Counted from the first letter of the stretch, positions 44,264 to 54,018 are shown. The stretch is 64,000 bases of DNA from QQUJ01 sp050287605 (GCA_050287605.1 JBNKCG010000025.1:1-64000); one strand, 5' to 3'. The notes: generated by a model from the letters alone, not told the origin. Program-made: numbers and translations.

Positions 44264-44278
44264 GCAGCTTCCGTGCCA
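44264..44278 (-). promoter_or_regulatory. Sigma-54 promoter of the EF-hand gene
   Basis: On the minus strand TGGCACGGAAGCTGC with the exact GG-N10-GC spacing of sigma-54 promoters. It is nearly identical to the one in front of the OmpA-family gene. Confidence 0.82.
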
Positions 44279-44353
44279 TTCGATTAATTTTCCATAAAAT
44301 CATTGGGTTGTGGGTAGGCCTAGGGGAGGCGTGGGGAAATTGCTGCGGGTTTC

Positions 44354-44438
44354 CGTCGCCACTAGGCGACAGGGCGTAGGAGCTCGGGGGCGAAGTGTTT
44401 GATCGTCGAGGGTTTCAGCCTGTCGTCCGCCAGCGACA
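44354..44438. promoter_or_regulatory. Paired GlrR-type enhancer sites
   Basis: An exact TGTC-N10-GACA lies at 44421-44438 and a one-mismatch version (TGTC-N10-GACG on the minus strand) at 44354-44371. Both lie 75-160 bases upstream of the sigma-54 promoter. The remaining 44439-44776 shows no gene. Confidence 0.65.
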
Positions 44439-44776
44439 TTGCCGTAGACGTGCGCCGCACAATGTGGGCGGATGCGTCACTGCCGTCCTGAGTATCCAAG
44501 GTGGGGCGATGCGAGCGCCGACAAGCCTGTAAGGCAATTCCTCAAAAACTGTATGGCCCGGATGCTGCATGAGTTCCCGTGGCGTCGTCAATTTGGCACG
44601 TCATGGCGGGGGCGGTGGGCGCCGATCCCCGTGCCGGCGAGGTTTGCCGGGGTTGCCAGGAGATTGAGCGGTGATTCATTGCCGGTCCAAATGCGTCACT
44701 TTTGGTCTCCTCATGACAGCGCAGCGGGTTGCGCGGTAGGGCGCAGCGCCTGCAGCCGGCAAAGCGAGGTGTAGCC

Positions 44777-45280
44777 GTGCGGATATCAACGAGTTTCTGG
44801 GCAGGGGTGTGCGCTGGCCTGTTGCTGGCCGGATCGTCCGTACGAGCCGACGAATTCGACACCACGGTGCCTATGCGCCATGGTGGTGCGGCGACCTATT
44901 ACGTGGCCGGAGCGTTGGAAGGCGTGGGTGCCATGGAGTTCATGGTCGATACCGGCTCGGGGTATCTCACCATCAACGAGACTACGCTGGAGGCTTTGAA
45001 ACGCGAAGACCGCGCCCGTTACCTGCGCGATCTGCGCGGTGTGCTGGCCGATGGCAGCGAACTCGTCGTACCGGTGTATCAGCTTGAGACGCTGGTCATC
45101 GGCGGGCGTTGTGAGCTGCACAACGTCGAAGCGGCGGTCTTCCCGGGCAAGACCCGTCAGATTCTCGGTTTGAGCGCACTGAAGAAAGCGGCCCCCTTCA
45201 TCTTCTCATTCGATCCTCCCAACCTGGTATTGAGCAACTGCCCGTCCGGCGCCAAGGTGGCGGAGGTCAAGGGCGGTTGA
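44777..45280 (+). CDS. Retropepsin-like secreted aspartic protease
   Basis: About 167 residues from GTG 44777. A signal peptide is followed by a retropepsin-type domain: the catalytic VDTGSGYLTI (about residues 56-65), a DGSELVVPVY strand and ILGLSALKKAAP, the place of the second hydrophobic-GLxxL motif. Such bacterial proteins resemble TIGR02281-type aspartyl proteases; they act as homodimers. A single Cys pair lies outside the site. It is followed 45 bases on by the transglycosylase-like gene. Confidence 0.8.
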   Translation: MRISTSFWAGVCAGLLLAGSSVRADEFDTTVPMRHGGAATYYVAGALEGVGAMEFMVDTGSGYLTINETTLEALKREDRARYLRDLRGVLADGSELVVPVYQLETLVIGGRCELHNVEAAVFPGKTRQILGLSALKKAAPFIFSFDPPNLVLSNCPSGAKVAEVKGG

Positions 45281-45325
45281 TCCCGGTCCGCTGCGACTGC
45301 GGCGGGCGAGTCTATACTCTCCGGG

Positions 45326-46495
45326 ATGCGTCCCCGGGTTCACGCACACCTCACCCATCGGTTTGCAATGCTCTTCGCCCTGGCGCTGGCGGCGGGCGGG
45401 CTTGGTTCGGGACGTGCCGAGGAGGCGCCGGCCGCCTGGCTGGAGGTGGTGCGCGACACCCCTTACGTGTTCAGCGCCGGACTCTACGACAATCTTTCGA
45501 CCATACGCCGTTGGGTGCTGCTGGGTCAGGGGTACTGCGCTGAGCCCAACCGCCACGTACTGTTCGACGTGCGCGGACGCTTTCTCACTTGGTTCGACAA
45601 TCCCGCCGACACTTCCGCCACCCAGCAGCGCCTCAACGAGGTACGCGAGGCGCTGTATCGGGAGGGGCGCGTGCATCGCTGGATTGGCGGAGCGACGGGC
45701 GAGACGGGCTATCCGTTTGCGTTGAGCTGCGATCAGCCTCACGTGGATATCGCCGATGCGCTGGATCGTCTGCTGGGGGTGGATCCGGACGAGCGCGTCT
45801 GGGGAACCTGGGACGGCATGACCGCGGGCAGCAGCGACCGGCCGGTGCCGTTGATCGATCTGGTGCTGCAGGTGTTTCGGGTCAAGGCCGAACGCCACGG
45901 ATTTGCGCCGCCGCCGCGAGTGGTGCGCGATTTTCTTGGGCAGATCATCATCGAAAGCGGGGTGCGCAAGCGCAGCTATTCGACGGCGCGTGCGGTGGGG
46001 TTGCTGCAGTTGCGCCCGGAGGTGCTGCAGGATTGTGAGCTGGCCCGCCGCTTTCACCTCCACCGCATGGCGCAGGTGGATTGCGTGGTGCGCCTCTACC
46101 AGCAGATCGACCACAATCTGCGACCGCTGTTCGACGCGCGCTTCGCTGCGCTGCCGGCCGCCAAGCGCGAAGCGCTCTATTCACTGCTGTTGGTGCAGGC
46201 CTATCACAGCGGCATCGGGCGTATGCAGCAACTGCTCGGTGACGACGACGCGGGCGCTGCTGCGCGCCGACTGGCGGCCGAACAGGAGCGCTTCAGCGCC
46301 GAGGATCTCGCCCTGGGGATGATTTTCCACAATATGGGGCGAATCGATCTGGGCCTTTCGTCGCTCTACTACCTGGTGGACGTGGCCATCGCCGGCGATG
46401 CCGTGTGTCGCGCGGCACCGCAGGCGTGTGCGCAAGACGTATCTCGGGCCGCGACCGGTGTAACAAACCCCGTTTTGGTCCGGTCCGATCCATAG
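45326..46495 (+). CDS. Secreted lytic-transglycosylase-like protein
   Basis: 389 residues with a signal peptide (about 1-31). About residues 210-230 read IIIESGVRKRSYSTARAVG, then LLQLRPE, which is the SLT-domain outline (catalytic Glu, then the GAxGLMQ-like stretch), and a later YHSGIG. The GLMQ motif reads GLLQ, so activity is plausible but not sure. The N-terminal 180 residues are not recognised. It precedes a DsbA-like gene. Confidence 0.65.
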   Translation: MRPRVHAHLTHRFAMLFALALAAGGLGSGRAEEAPAAWLEVVRDTPYVFSAGLYDNLSTIRRWVLLGQGYCAEPNRHVLFDVRGRFLTWFDNPADTSATQQRLNEVREALYREGRVHRWIGGATGETGYPFALSCDQPHVDIADALDRLLGVDPDERVWGTWDGMTAGSSDRPVPLIDLVLQVFRVKAERHGFAPPPRVVRDFLGQIIIESGVRKRSYSTARAVGLLQLRPEVLQDCELARRFHLHRMAQVDCVVRLYQQIDHNLRPLFDARFAALPAAKREALYSLLLVQAYHSGIGRMQQLLGDDDAGAAARRLAAEQERFSAEDLALGMIFHNMGRIDLGLSSLYYLVDVAIAGDAVCRAAPQACAQDVSRAATGVTNPVLVRSDP

Positions 46496-46599
46496 GAGCC
46501 GCCGCGATGTGCCGCAAGTCGTGTGTTTCGTGGGCGAATTACTGTAGTCTTGCAGTCCATTTTTCGGCGCCGCGAAGGCGTGGAGTACAGGGGAACAGG

Positions 46600-47439
46600 A
46601 TGACGATCAAACATCGATTCTTCCGCCAGGGCATTCTGGCGGCGTTGCTGCTGGGAGTCGGCGCGCCGGTGCTCGCCGCGGACAACGATCCCGCGGCGGC
46701 GGACGAGGCGCTGGTTCAGCGCATCAAGGAGGCGGTCATCAAGGAGCTGCGCGAAAGCGGAGCCCTCGATCAGCAGATCGATCAAGGCATACAGCGCTTC
46801 ATCGTTCGCCAGCAGGCGGCGCGCCAGGCCGAAGAGCAGCGTCAGGCGCACAAGGCGGACGAACTGGCCAAAAACGTGCGTCCGGTCTCCAAGGAGCGTG
46901 ATCACATTCTCGGTAACCCCGATGCCGAGGTTTCTATCATCGAGTACTCGGATTTCGAATGTCCCTACTGCAAGCGTTTCCATGAGACGGCGCACGAGCT
47001 GATAAAGGCGTTCGACGGACGTGTGAATTGGGTGTACCGCCACTTCCCGCTGGCGTTCCACAATCCGGCGGCGCAGCATGAGGCCGAGGCGAGCGAATGC
47101 GCCGCGGAGTTGGGCGGCAACGAGGCATTCTGGAAGTTTGCCGACCAGGTTTATGCACACACCCCCTCCAACGGCAAAGGGGTCACCGACGCACAGATGG
47201 CGGCGTTTGCCGAGAACGCGGGGGTGGACAAGACGAAGTTCGCCGCCTGCGTGAAGAGCGGCCGTCACGCCGCGCTGGTGAAACAGGATCTGGAAGAGGG
47301 TGCCAGCGTGGGTATTACCGGCACGCCGGGCAATATCCTACGCAACAACAAGAGCGGCGCAGTGCTGTCGCGCGCCGGGGCGCGGCCTTTCGAGATGTTC
47401 AAGGCCGATTTGGACAATCTGTTGAACAACACGAACTAG
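46600..47439 (+). CDS. DsbA-like thiol oxidoreductase/isomerase
   Basis: 279 residues from ATG 46600. Signal peptide ending VLAADN, a coiled-coil-like helical N-terminus (residues 30-85), then a DsbA-fold with FECPYCKRF (CPYC, about residues 124-127) and the cis-Pro at GITGTPGNIL. The helical dimerisation-like N-terminus recalls the DsbA homologs with coiled-coil arms (BdbD- or ScsC-like). The membrane protein CcdA follows 8 bases later and would supply reducing power, so it is probably a reductase/isomerase. Confidence 0.88.
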   Translation: MTIKHRFFRQGILAALLLGVGAPVLAADNDPAAADEALVQRIKEAVIKELRESGALDQQIDQGIQRFIVRQQAARQAEEQRQAHKADELAKNVRPVSKERDHILGNPDAEVSIIEYSDFECPYCKRFHETAHELIKAFDGRVNWVYRHFPLAFHNPAAQHEAEASECAAELGGNEAFWKFADQVYAHTPSNGKGVTDAQMAAFAENAGVDKTKFAACVKSGRHAALVKQDLEEGASVGITGTPGNILRNNKSGAVLSRAGARPFEMFKADLDNLLNNTN

Positions 47440-47446
47440 GCATTGC

Positions 47447-48181
47447 ATGGAAATTTCAGGCGTTGGCGTATTGACCGCGTTCGCGGCCGGTATCATCTCG
47501 TTTCTCTCGCCCTGCGTATTGCCGCTGGTACCGGGGTATCTCTCGTTCATGGCGGATCAGTCGCTGGACGACGTGGAGCGGCGGCTGTTTTCCCGCGAGC
47601 GCCTGGCCATCCTCGGCATCGCCTGCTGCTTCGTGCTGGGGTTTTCGCTGGTCTTCATCCTGCTCGGTGCCGGCGCTACCGCGATGGGGGGGCTGCTCGC
47701 CAAGTACCGCTACGAGACCAACATCATCGGCGGCATCATCATCATCGTGTTCGGTGTGTTCATGACTGGGCTGATCAAGCTCAATTGGCTGCAGCGCGAG
47801 TTCCGCTACCACGGGGGGATCGCCAAGGGCAGCCGTGCCGTGTCGGCGTTCCTGCTGGGTCTGGCGTTCGCCTTCGGCTGGACCCCCTGCATCGGTCCCA
47901 TTCTGGGGGCCATCCTCACGGTGAGCGCCACCTCCGATAGCGGCGGCGTCGCCCTGCTGGCCATCTACTCGCTGGGACTGGGGGTGCCGTTCATCGTCGC
48001 GGCGCTGTTTACCGACTGGTCGCTGCATCATCTGCGCAAGGCGCGCCGGGTGGGTCCGTGGCTGCATCGCGTGGCCGGCGTGCTGCTCATCGTGATGGGC
48101 GTGGCCATGATCACCGGCTACCTCAGCACCTTCTCCTTCTGGCTGTTGGAGACCTTCCCCTGGCTCGGCGGCGTCGGTTGA
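47447..48181 (+). CDS. ccdA: CcdA/DsbD-family thiol transporter
   Basis: 244 residues, six membrane helices. It has the two paired Cys motifs of CcdA: SPCVLPLVPGY near residue 20 and TPCIGPILG near residue 146. It passes reducing equivalents from cytoplasmic thioredoxin to periplasmic thiol proteins, here likely the upstream DsbA-like protein, in one operon. It may also feed the cytochrome c maturation needed by the many c-type cytochromes. Confidence 0.92.
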   Translation: MEISGVGVLTAFAAGIISFLSPCVLPLVPGYLSFMADQSLDDVERRLFSRERLAILGIACCFVLGFSLVFILLGAGATAMGGLLAKYRYETNIIGGIIIIVFGVFMTGLIKLNWLQREFRYHGGIAKGSRAVSAFLLGLAFAFGWTPCIGPILGAILTVSATSDSGGVALLAIYSLGLGVPFIVAALFTDWSLHHLRKARRVGPWLHRVAGVLLIVMGVAMITGYLSTFSFWLLETFPWLGGVG

Positions 48182-48487
48182 TTTACCGCTGATTTCGCGC
48201 TGAGCGGCGCGAGCGCCGGTCGCGGCGCAGCGATGTGAAGCCGATCATCATCCCCTACACTGTTCTTGAGGAGTGCACCGTCCGAGGCAGCGTGGCGCAT
48301 TCAGTCGAACCGTAAGGGGAGAGCGAGAACCGTGTTCTCCGTCATCGGCGGGTGTTGGTTTGTGTCCAAGAACGAGCTTTCGGCGGCAGGCGTGTCCGTA
48401 ACGCGATGCAACGGCGCAGAGCTTCTGGAACAAGATCGGCTTGATGGCTTCCGCCGGGCTTTATTGTTGCGAAGGTGGTGGTGACCC
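48182..48487. other. 306-base region upstream of the sucrose cluster
   Basis: No gene is clearly supported. A frame from TTG 48266 (or GTG 48332) could encode 50-70 residues ending RRWW just before the fructokinase start, but I recognise no product and the start sites are poor. It probably holds the promoter of the sucrose cluster. Confidence 0.4.
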
Positions 48488-49459
48488 ATGCCGGCCCGTT
48501 CAGGCGTGATTCTCCAACCGGGAGGTCTCTCGGGGCGCCCGCTGCTGTTTGGTGAAGTGCTCTGCGAGGAGTTCATGGATGGACGTTCGCAGTTGGGCGG
48601 CGCTGCGTTCAACGTTGCCCGGCATCTGCACAGTTGGGGACTCGACCCGTTGCTGGTCAGCCGCGTGGGGGAAGATGAGCAGGGTCATGCGACGCTGGAA
48701 TGCATGCTCGAACACGGTCTCGATACCGAAGGCATCCAGCGCGACGGCTCCCTCCCCACGGGTCGTGCCCGCGTGTCGTTGCTCGACGATGAGCCGCTGG
48801 TGTCCCTGCCGCCTGAACAGGCGTACGACTACATCGACGGAGGGGCGCTTCCCGCCGTGCCCGATGGGACGTTTGCGTTGCTCTATCACGGTTCGCTGGT
48901 GGCGCGTCAGGCTTCCAGCGCCGCAGCGTTGGAGCAGTTGCGGGAATCGGGATTGCCGGTCTTCGTCGATCTCAATCTGCGCACTCCCTGGTGGGAGCCC
49001 GAGCGCGTCGAATCGCTGCTCGGCGGTGCGCGCTGGCTGAAGCTCAACGCTGCCGAAATGACCGCGTTGACCGAACAGCCCGCGCGTGACGGCGAGGCGC
49101 TGCTGCGTGGTGCGGCCACGCTCTGCAACCGCTATGGTGTGCAAACGGTGATCGTCACCCGCGGCGTCGACGGCGTCGACGGCGCGGTGGCAGTGACCGC
49201 CGACGGTGCGGTGGTGGGCAAGGCGCAACCGGTCGGTGCATTCGTCGACTCGATGGGCTCGGGCGACGCCTTCAGCGCGGTGACGCTGTTGGGGATCGTG
49301 CGCGGCTGGTCGCTGGAGACTACCCTGCGCCGGGCAACGGAGTTTGCGGCCGCTGTGTGCGAAGTGCACGGCGCCATTCCCAAGGATGAGACACTCTATC
49401 GACGCATATTGGAGTCATGGCAGAGCAGAAAACCGAAGGTGGCAAATACTTCCTGTTGA
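48488..49459 (+). CDS. PfkB-family sugar kinase (fructokinase)
   Basis: 323 residues. PfkB family with the N-terminal GGAAFNVARHL (sugar-binding GG motif) and C-terminal DSMGSGDAFSA carrying the catalytic Asp. Being next to sucrose-phosphate synthase and sucrose synthase, it most likely phosphorylates fructose to fructose-6-phosphate, the substrate of SPS. Its end overlaps the SPS start by 43 bases. Confidence 0.9.
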   Translation: MPARSGVILQPGGLSGRPLLFGEVLCEEFMDGRSQLGGAAFNVARHLHSWGLDPLLVSRVGEDEQGHATLECMLEHGLDTEGIQRDGSLPTGRARVSLLDDEPLVSLPPEQAYDYIDGGALPAVPDGTFALLYHGSLVARQASSAAALEQLRESGLPVFVDLNLRTPWWEPERVESLLGGARWLKLNAAEMTALTEQPARDGEALLRGAATLCNRYGVQTVIVTRGVDGVDGAVAVTADGAVVGKAQPVGAFVDSMGSGDAFSAVTLLGIVRGWSLETTLRRATEFAAAVCEVHGAIPKDETLYRRILESWQSRKPKVANTSC

Positions 49460-51576
49460 TCAGCGTGCACGGCTTGCTGCGCGGTCACGACATGGAGCTG
49501 GGCCGCGACGCCGACACCGGCGGGCAGATCAAATACGTGGTGGAACTCGCCCGTGCGCTGGGTGCGGACCCGCGCATCGACCGGGTGGATCTTCTGACGC
49601 GCCAGGTGCACGACAAACGGGTGTCGCCCGACTACGCCGCGCCCGACGAGGAACTCGCGCCTGGGGTGCGTATCGTGCGCCTGCCGTGCGGCCCGCGCCG
49701 CTACCTGCGCAAGGAGACGCTGTGGCCCTACCTCGACAGCTTTGTCGACCGCGTGACGCAATACATCTCTGCTGGTGGCCGTATCCCCGACATCATCCAC
49801 AGCCACTATGCCGACGCGGGCTACGTGGGCACCCGCTTGGCCGCCCTGCTGGGCGTACCGCTGGTGCACACCGGCCATTCGCTGGGGCGCGTCAAACGCC
49901 AACGCCTCGAAGAGAACGGTGCGGATGCTGCGGTGCTGGAGAGAGAGTACAACCTGACGCTGCGCATCGATGCCGAGGAGCAGACCCTCGATGCGGCGGA
50001 TTTGGTGGTGGCGAGCACCGCTCAGGAGGTCGACGAGCAGTACGCGTTGTACGACAAATACAATCCGCGCCGCATGGCCGTCATACCGCCGGGCATCGAA
50101 CTGAGCCGCTTTCATCCGCCGCGGCGCGTATTCCACCGCCCCCCGATACTGCACGAGCTGGAGCGCTTTTTGCGCGAACCACGCAAGCCCATGATACTGG
50201 CCCTGTCGCGCGCCGACGAACGCAAGAACATCGCCGCGCTGGTGCAGGCCTATGGCGAGCATCCTACGTTGCGCGAGATCGCCAACCTGGTGGTGATCGC
50301 CGGCAACCGCGGCGATCTGGCGACTTTGGAGCGCGGAGCGCGGCAGGTGATCAATGACTTGCTGATCGCCATCGATCGCTATGACCTCTACGGCAACGTG
50401 GCGTATCCGAAACGGCATCATCCCGACGACGTGCCGGACCTGTATCGCGTGGCTGCCCATACCCGTGGTGTGTTCGTCAATCCGGCGTTGACCGAACCGT
50501 TCGGGCTCACCTTGGTTGAGGCCGCGGCCAGCGGCCTGCCGGTACTCGCCACGGCGGATGGGGGCCCGCGTGACATCATCGGCCACTGCCATAACGGCGT
50601 GTTGATCGATCCGCTCGATATACCCGCCATGGGCCGGGCACTGCATCACGCGCTCAGCGATCGCGGATTGTGGCGGCGGCGCGCGGCGCGCGGGTTGCGC
50701 GGCGTGCATCGCCACTACTCCTGGCAGGGGCACGTGGAGCGTTACCTGAAGAGCATCGACCGGATGATCACCAAACCGGCGCGCCGGCGTGCGCCGCTGA
50801 CCACCCGCAGCCGCCTTCCCGAGGTCGACCGTTTGCTGGTGTGCGATATCGACAATACGTTGATCGGCGATGCGGAAGGTTTGCGCGAGCTGATACGACG
50901 CCTGCACGACGCCGATTGTCAGATCGGCTTTGCCATTGCCACCGGGCGTCGCCTCGACAGTGCGCGCAAGGTGCTGCGCGAGTGGCGGGTGCCGACGCCG
51001 GACATCCTGGTGACCGCCGTCGGCAGCGAGATCTACTACGGCCACTGGATGGTTGCAGATGAAACCTGGAGCGCGCAGATCGATTACCGCTGGAATCGCG
51101 CCGCTTTGCTGCATGCCATGGAGGAGTTTCCAGGTCTGAGGTTGCAGGCCAAGAGCGAACAGCGGCGCCACAAAATTTCCTATCATGTCGATCCCGACAT
51201 CATGCCGTCGGTGCGCGATGTCCAGCGCCATTTGCGCCAGCGCGATCTGCACGCCAACGTGATTTTTTCGCACCAGGCCTATCTCGATCTGCTGCCGCTG
51301 CGCGCCTCCAAAGGATCGGCGCTACGCTACCTGTCCATGAAATGGAATCTGCCGCCCGAACGCATTCTGGTGGCCGGCGACTCGGGCAACGATGAGGAGA
51401 TGCTGCGTGGCGACATGTTGGGTGTGGTGGTGGGGAACTACAGTAAAGAGTTGGAGAAGCTGCGCGGGCAGCCGCGGCTGCTGTTCTCCCAACGGCCTTG
51501 TGCGTGGGGCGTTGTCGATGCGTTGGACTACTTCGACTTCCTCCGTGGTGTTGAGACCCACGATGAGGAGGAGTAG
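49417..51576 (+). CDS. Bifunctional sucrose-phosphate synthase/phosphatase
   Basis: 719 residues from ATG 49417 with GGAG 5 bases upstream. Residues 1-450 form a GT4 glycosyltransferase (VHGLLRGHDMELGRDADTGGQ, GHSLGRVKR, LALSRADERKNI, EPFGLTLVEAAASGLP). Residues about 470-715 form a HAD-type sucrose-phosphate phosphatase (LLVCDIDNTLIG, with both Asp; AVGSEIYYG; AGDSGNDEEML), so both steps, UDP-glucose plus fructose-6-phosphate to sucrose, are predicted in one protein. Sucrose is a compatible solute in halotolerant bacteria. Confidence 0.93.
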   Translation: MAEQKTEGGKYFLLISVHGLLRGHDMELGRDADTGGQIKYVVELARALGADPRIDRVDLLTRQVHDKRVSPDYAAPDEELAPGVRIVRLPCGPRRYLRKETLWPYLDSFVDRVTQYISAGGRIPDIIHSHYADAGYVGTRLAALLGVPLVHTGHSLGRVKRQRLEENGADAAVLEREYNLTLRIDAEEQTLDAADLVVASTAQEVDEQYALYDKYNPRRMAVIPPGIELSRFHPPRRVFHRPPILHELERFLREPRKPMILALSRADERKNIAALVQAYGEHPTLREIANLVVIAGNRGDLATLERGARQVINDLLIAIDRYDLYGNVAYPKRHHPDDVPDLYRVAAHTRGVFVNPALTEPFGLTLVEAAASGLPVLATADGGPRDIIGHCHNGVLIDPLDIPAMGRALHHALSDRGLWRRRAARGLRGVHRHYSWQGHVERYLKSIDRMITKPARRRAPLTTRSRLPEVDRLLVCDIDNTLIGDAEGLRELIRRLHDADCQIGFAIATGRRLDSARKVLREWRVPTPDILVTAVGSEIYYGHWMVADETWSAQIDYRWNRAALLHAMEEFPGLRLQAKSEQRRHKISYHVDPDIMPSVRDVQRHLRQRDLHANVIFSHQAYLDLLPLRASKGSALRYLSMKWNLPPERILVAGDSGNDEEMLRGDMLGVVVGNYSKELEKLRGQPRLLFSQRPCAWGVVDALDYFDFLRGVETHDEEE

Positions 51577-51630
51577 GGTGGACTGGCGTGCCGTAACCAC
51601 AGGGCAATCCCCGATTGACGGAGAACGTCG

Positions 51631-54018
51631 GTGATCGAGACGTTAGACGATTTTTTGGTCGAACATCGCGACCAACTGTATCTGGTCCTGCGTCACTACC
51701 TGAGTCTGCAAAAGACGCTATTGCTGCGTTCGGAACTGTGGGACGAATTTGAACGTTTCTGCCGCGAGGCGGGGCAGGAAGCGTTACTCAAGTCGCCCCT
51801 GGGCAAGACGATACACGCCACTCAGGAGGCGATGGTGGATGCGCCCTGGGTCTACATCGCCGTGCGTCCCTCGGTGGCGCGATGGCGGTATCTGCGCTTC
51901 CACGTCGAACATTCTCACCACGAGAACATATCGGTCAGCGAGTTCCTGCGCTTCAAGGAGCGCATGGTCAACGGTGGTGACCAGGAGCAGGACTGGGTGC
52001 TGGAGGTCGATCTCGGTCCCTTCAACCGCGAGTTTTCCAAGCTGCAGGAGTCACGCTCCATCGGCCGCGGCGTCGAATTCCTCAACCGCCGTCTTTCCAG
52101 CCAGCTCTTCCAGGCGCTGGGCAACGGTGATCGCAAGCTGTTGGAGTTTTTGCGCGTACACCAGCACCAAGGCCGCCAGTTGATGCTCAACGTGCGTATT
52201 ACCGAGGTGGACGAGTTGCGCCGTGCCTTGCGTCGTGCCGAGGAGTATCTGGACGGCCACCCCGACGATGAAACCTGGGAGCAGGTGGGTCACACGCTGC
52301 AATACCTGGGATTCGAACCCGGCTGGGGGCGCGACGTGGCACGCATGCGCGAATCGCTGGGGTTACTCAGCGATATCCTGGAAGCGCCGGAACCGGGCGC
52401 GCTGGAGCGGTTCCTGAGCCGCATTCCCATGATCTTCTCCATCGCCATCCTCTCCCCCCACGGCTACTTCGGGCAGGCCAACGTGCTTGGCCTGCCGGAC
52501 ACCGGGGGGCAGGTGGTCTACATCCTCGACCAGGTGCGGGCGCTGGAACGTGAGATGCGCAGTCGCTTGTGGGAGCAGGGGCTGGAGATCGAACCGCGCA
52601 TCCTGGTCATCACGCGCCTCATCCCCGAGGCGGGCAATACCACCTGCGATCAGCGCTTGGAGCCCATCATCGGAACCGAGAGCGCCAACATCCTGCGTGT
52701 GCCGTTTCGCAGCGATAGCGGCGAGGTGATTCCCCATTGGATCTCGCGCTTTCACGTCTGGCCGTACCTGGAGCGTTTCACCGCCGACGCGGAGCGTGAG
52801 CTCCTCGCCGAGTTGGGCGGCCGGCCGGACCTCATCATCGGCAACTATTCCGACGGTAATCTGGTGGCGACGCTGCTGTCGCAGCGTCTCAAGGTGACCC
52901 AATGCAACATTGCCCACGCGCTGGAGAAGACCAAGTATCTCTACTCCGATCTCTATTGGCGCGACAACGAAACCAGCTACCATTTCGCCTGCCAGTTCAC
53001 CGCCGATCTCATCGCCATGAACGCGGCCGATTTCATCATCACCAGCACCTTCCAGGAAATCGCCGGGCGTCAGGACAGCGTCGGCCAGTACGAGAGCTAC
53101 GCCGCGTTCACCATGCCGGGGCTGTACCGTGTGGTGAACGGCGTCGATCTGTTTGACCCCAAGTTCAACATCGTCTCGCCCGGTGCCGATGCCGAGATCT
53201 ATTTCCCCTACAGCGAAGCGGGGCGACGCCTGACCGGCGTGCACGGCGAGATCGAGCGGCTGTTGTTCGCGACCGACTTTCCCCACGCCCGCGGCGAACT
53301 CGTCGATGCCGGCAAGCCGCTGCTGTTCACCATGGCGCGTCTGGATACCATCAAGAACATCACGGGGCTGGTGGAATGGTACGGGCAGAACGAGTCGTTG
53401 CGCGAGCTCGCCAATCTGCTGGTGATCGCCGGTCACGTGGATATTTCCCATTCGTCGGACGAAGAGGAGCGTGCCCAGATCGCGCGCATGCATCAGTTGA
53501 TGGACGAATACGGTCTCGATGGTCAGGTGCGTTGGCTGGGGGTGCATCTGGAGAAGAAGCTGGCCGGCGAACTCTACCGCTACATCGCCGATTTGCGCGG
53601 CGCGTTCGTCCAGCCGGCCATGTTCGAAGCCTTCGGACTCACGGTGATCGAGGCCATGGGCTCGGGGCTGCCCACCTTCGCCACCTGTTACGGCGGGCCT
53701 TTGGAAATCATCGAAAACGGAGTTTCCGGTTTTCACATCGATCCCAACCACGGCGCGGAGAGCAGCGCAACGCTGACCCACTTCTTCCAGCGCTGTCAGA
53801 GCGAAAGCGGGTACTGGGAGCACATCAGCCGCGGCGCCGTCGAGCGGGTGGCGGCGCGCTACACTTGGCAGCTCTACGCCGAGCGGCTGATGACCCTGTC
53901 ACGCGTCTACGGCTTCTGGAAATACGTCACCAACCTGGAACGCGACGAGACCCGACGCTACCTGGAGATGTTCTACGGCTTGCAGTACCGTTCGCTGGCG
54001 CAGTTCGACGCCGGCTAG
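51631..54018 (+). CDS. Sucrose synthase
   Basis: 795 residues, full length, from GTG 51631 with GGAGA upstream. N-terminal regulatory domain and GT4 catalytic domain (GQANVLGLPDTGGQVVYILDQ, HALEKTKYL, MARLDTIKNITGLVEWYG, EAFGLTVIEAMGSGLPTFAT). It reversibly cleaves sucrose with a nucleoside diphosphate. The plant QN motif (Gln and Asn before GELYR) reads VHLEKKLAGELYR, so His and Ala replace Gln and Asn. Known bacterial enzymes lacking it prefer ADP over UDP. It is the third gene of the cluster. Confidence 0.93.
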   Translation: MIETLDDFLVEHRDQLYLVLRHYLSLQKTLLLRSELWDEFERFCREAGQEALLKSPLGKTIHATQEAMVDAPWVYIAVRPSVARWRYLRFHVEHSHHENISVSEFLRFKERMVNGGDQEQDWVLEVDLGPFNREFSKLQESRSIGRGVEFLNRRLSSQLFQALGNGDRKLLEFLRVHQHQGRQLMLNVRITEVDELRRALRRAEEYLDGHPDDETWEQVGHTLQYLGFEPGWGRDVARMRESLGLLSDILEAPEPGALERFLSRIPMIFSIAILSPHGYFGQANVLGLPDTGGQVVYILDQVRALEREMRSRLWEQGLEIEPRILVITRLIPEAGNTTCDQRLEPIIGTESANILRVPFRSDSGEVIPHWISRFHVWPYLERFTADAERELLAELGGRPDLIIGNYSDGNLVATLLSQRLKVTQCNIAHALEKTKYLYSDLYWRDNETSYHFACQFTADLIAMNAADFIITSTFQEIAGRQDSVGQYESYAAFTMPGLYRVVNGVDLFDPKFNIVSPGADAEIYFPYSEAGRRLTGVHGEIERLLFATDFPHARGELVDAGKPLLFTMARLDTIKNITGLVEWYGQNESLRELANLLVIAGHVDISHSSDEEERAQIARMHQLMDEYGLDGQVRWLGVHLEKKLAGELYRYIADLRGAFVQPAMFEAFGLTVIEAMGSGLPTFATCYGGPLEIIENGVSGFHIDPNHGAESSATLTHFFQRCQSESGYWEHISRGAVERVAARYTWQLYAERLMTLSRVYGFWKYVTNLERDETRRYLEMFYGLQYRSLAQFDAG

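Noticed and set aside
44472..44774. 100-residue frame upstream of the aspartic protease
   Set aside because: Arg/Trp/Pro-rich shadow composition, no signal or domain; the region is better explained as upstream control DNA.
49396..51273. 625-residue minus-strand frame over the SPS-SPP gene
   Set aside because: Antisense of an intact glycosyltransferase with all motifs; composition is shadow-like.
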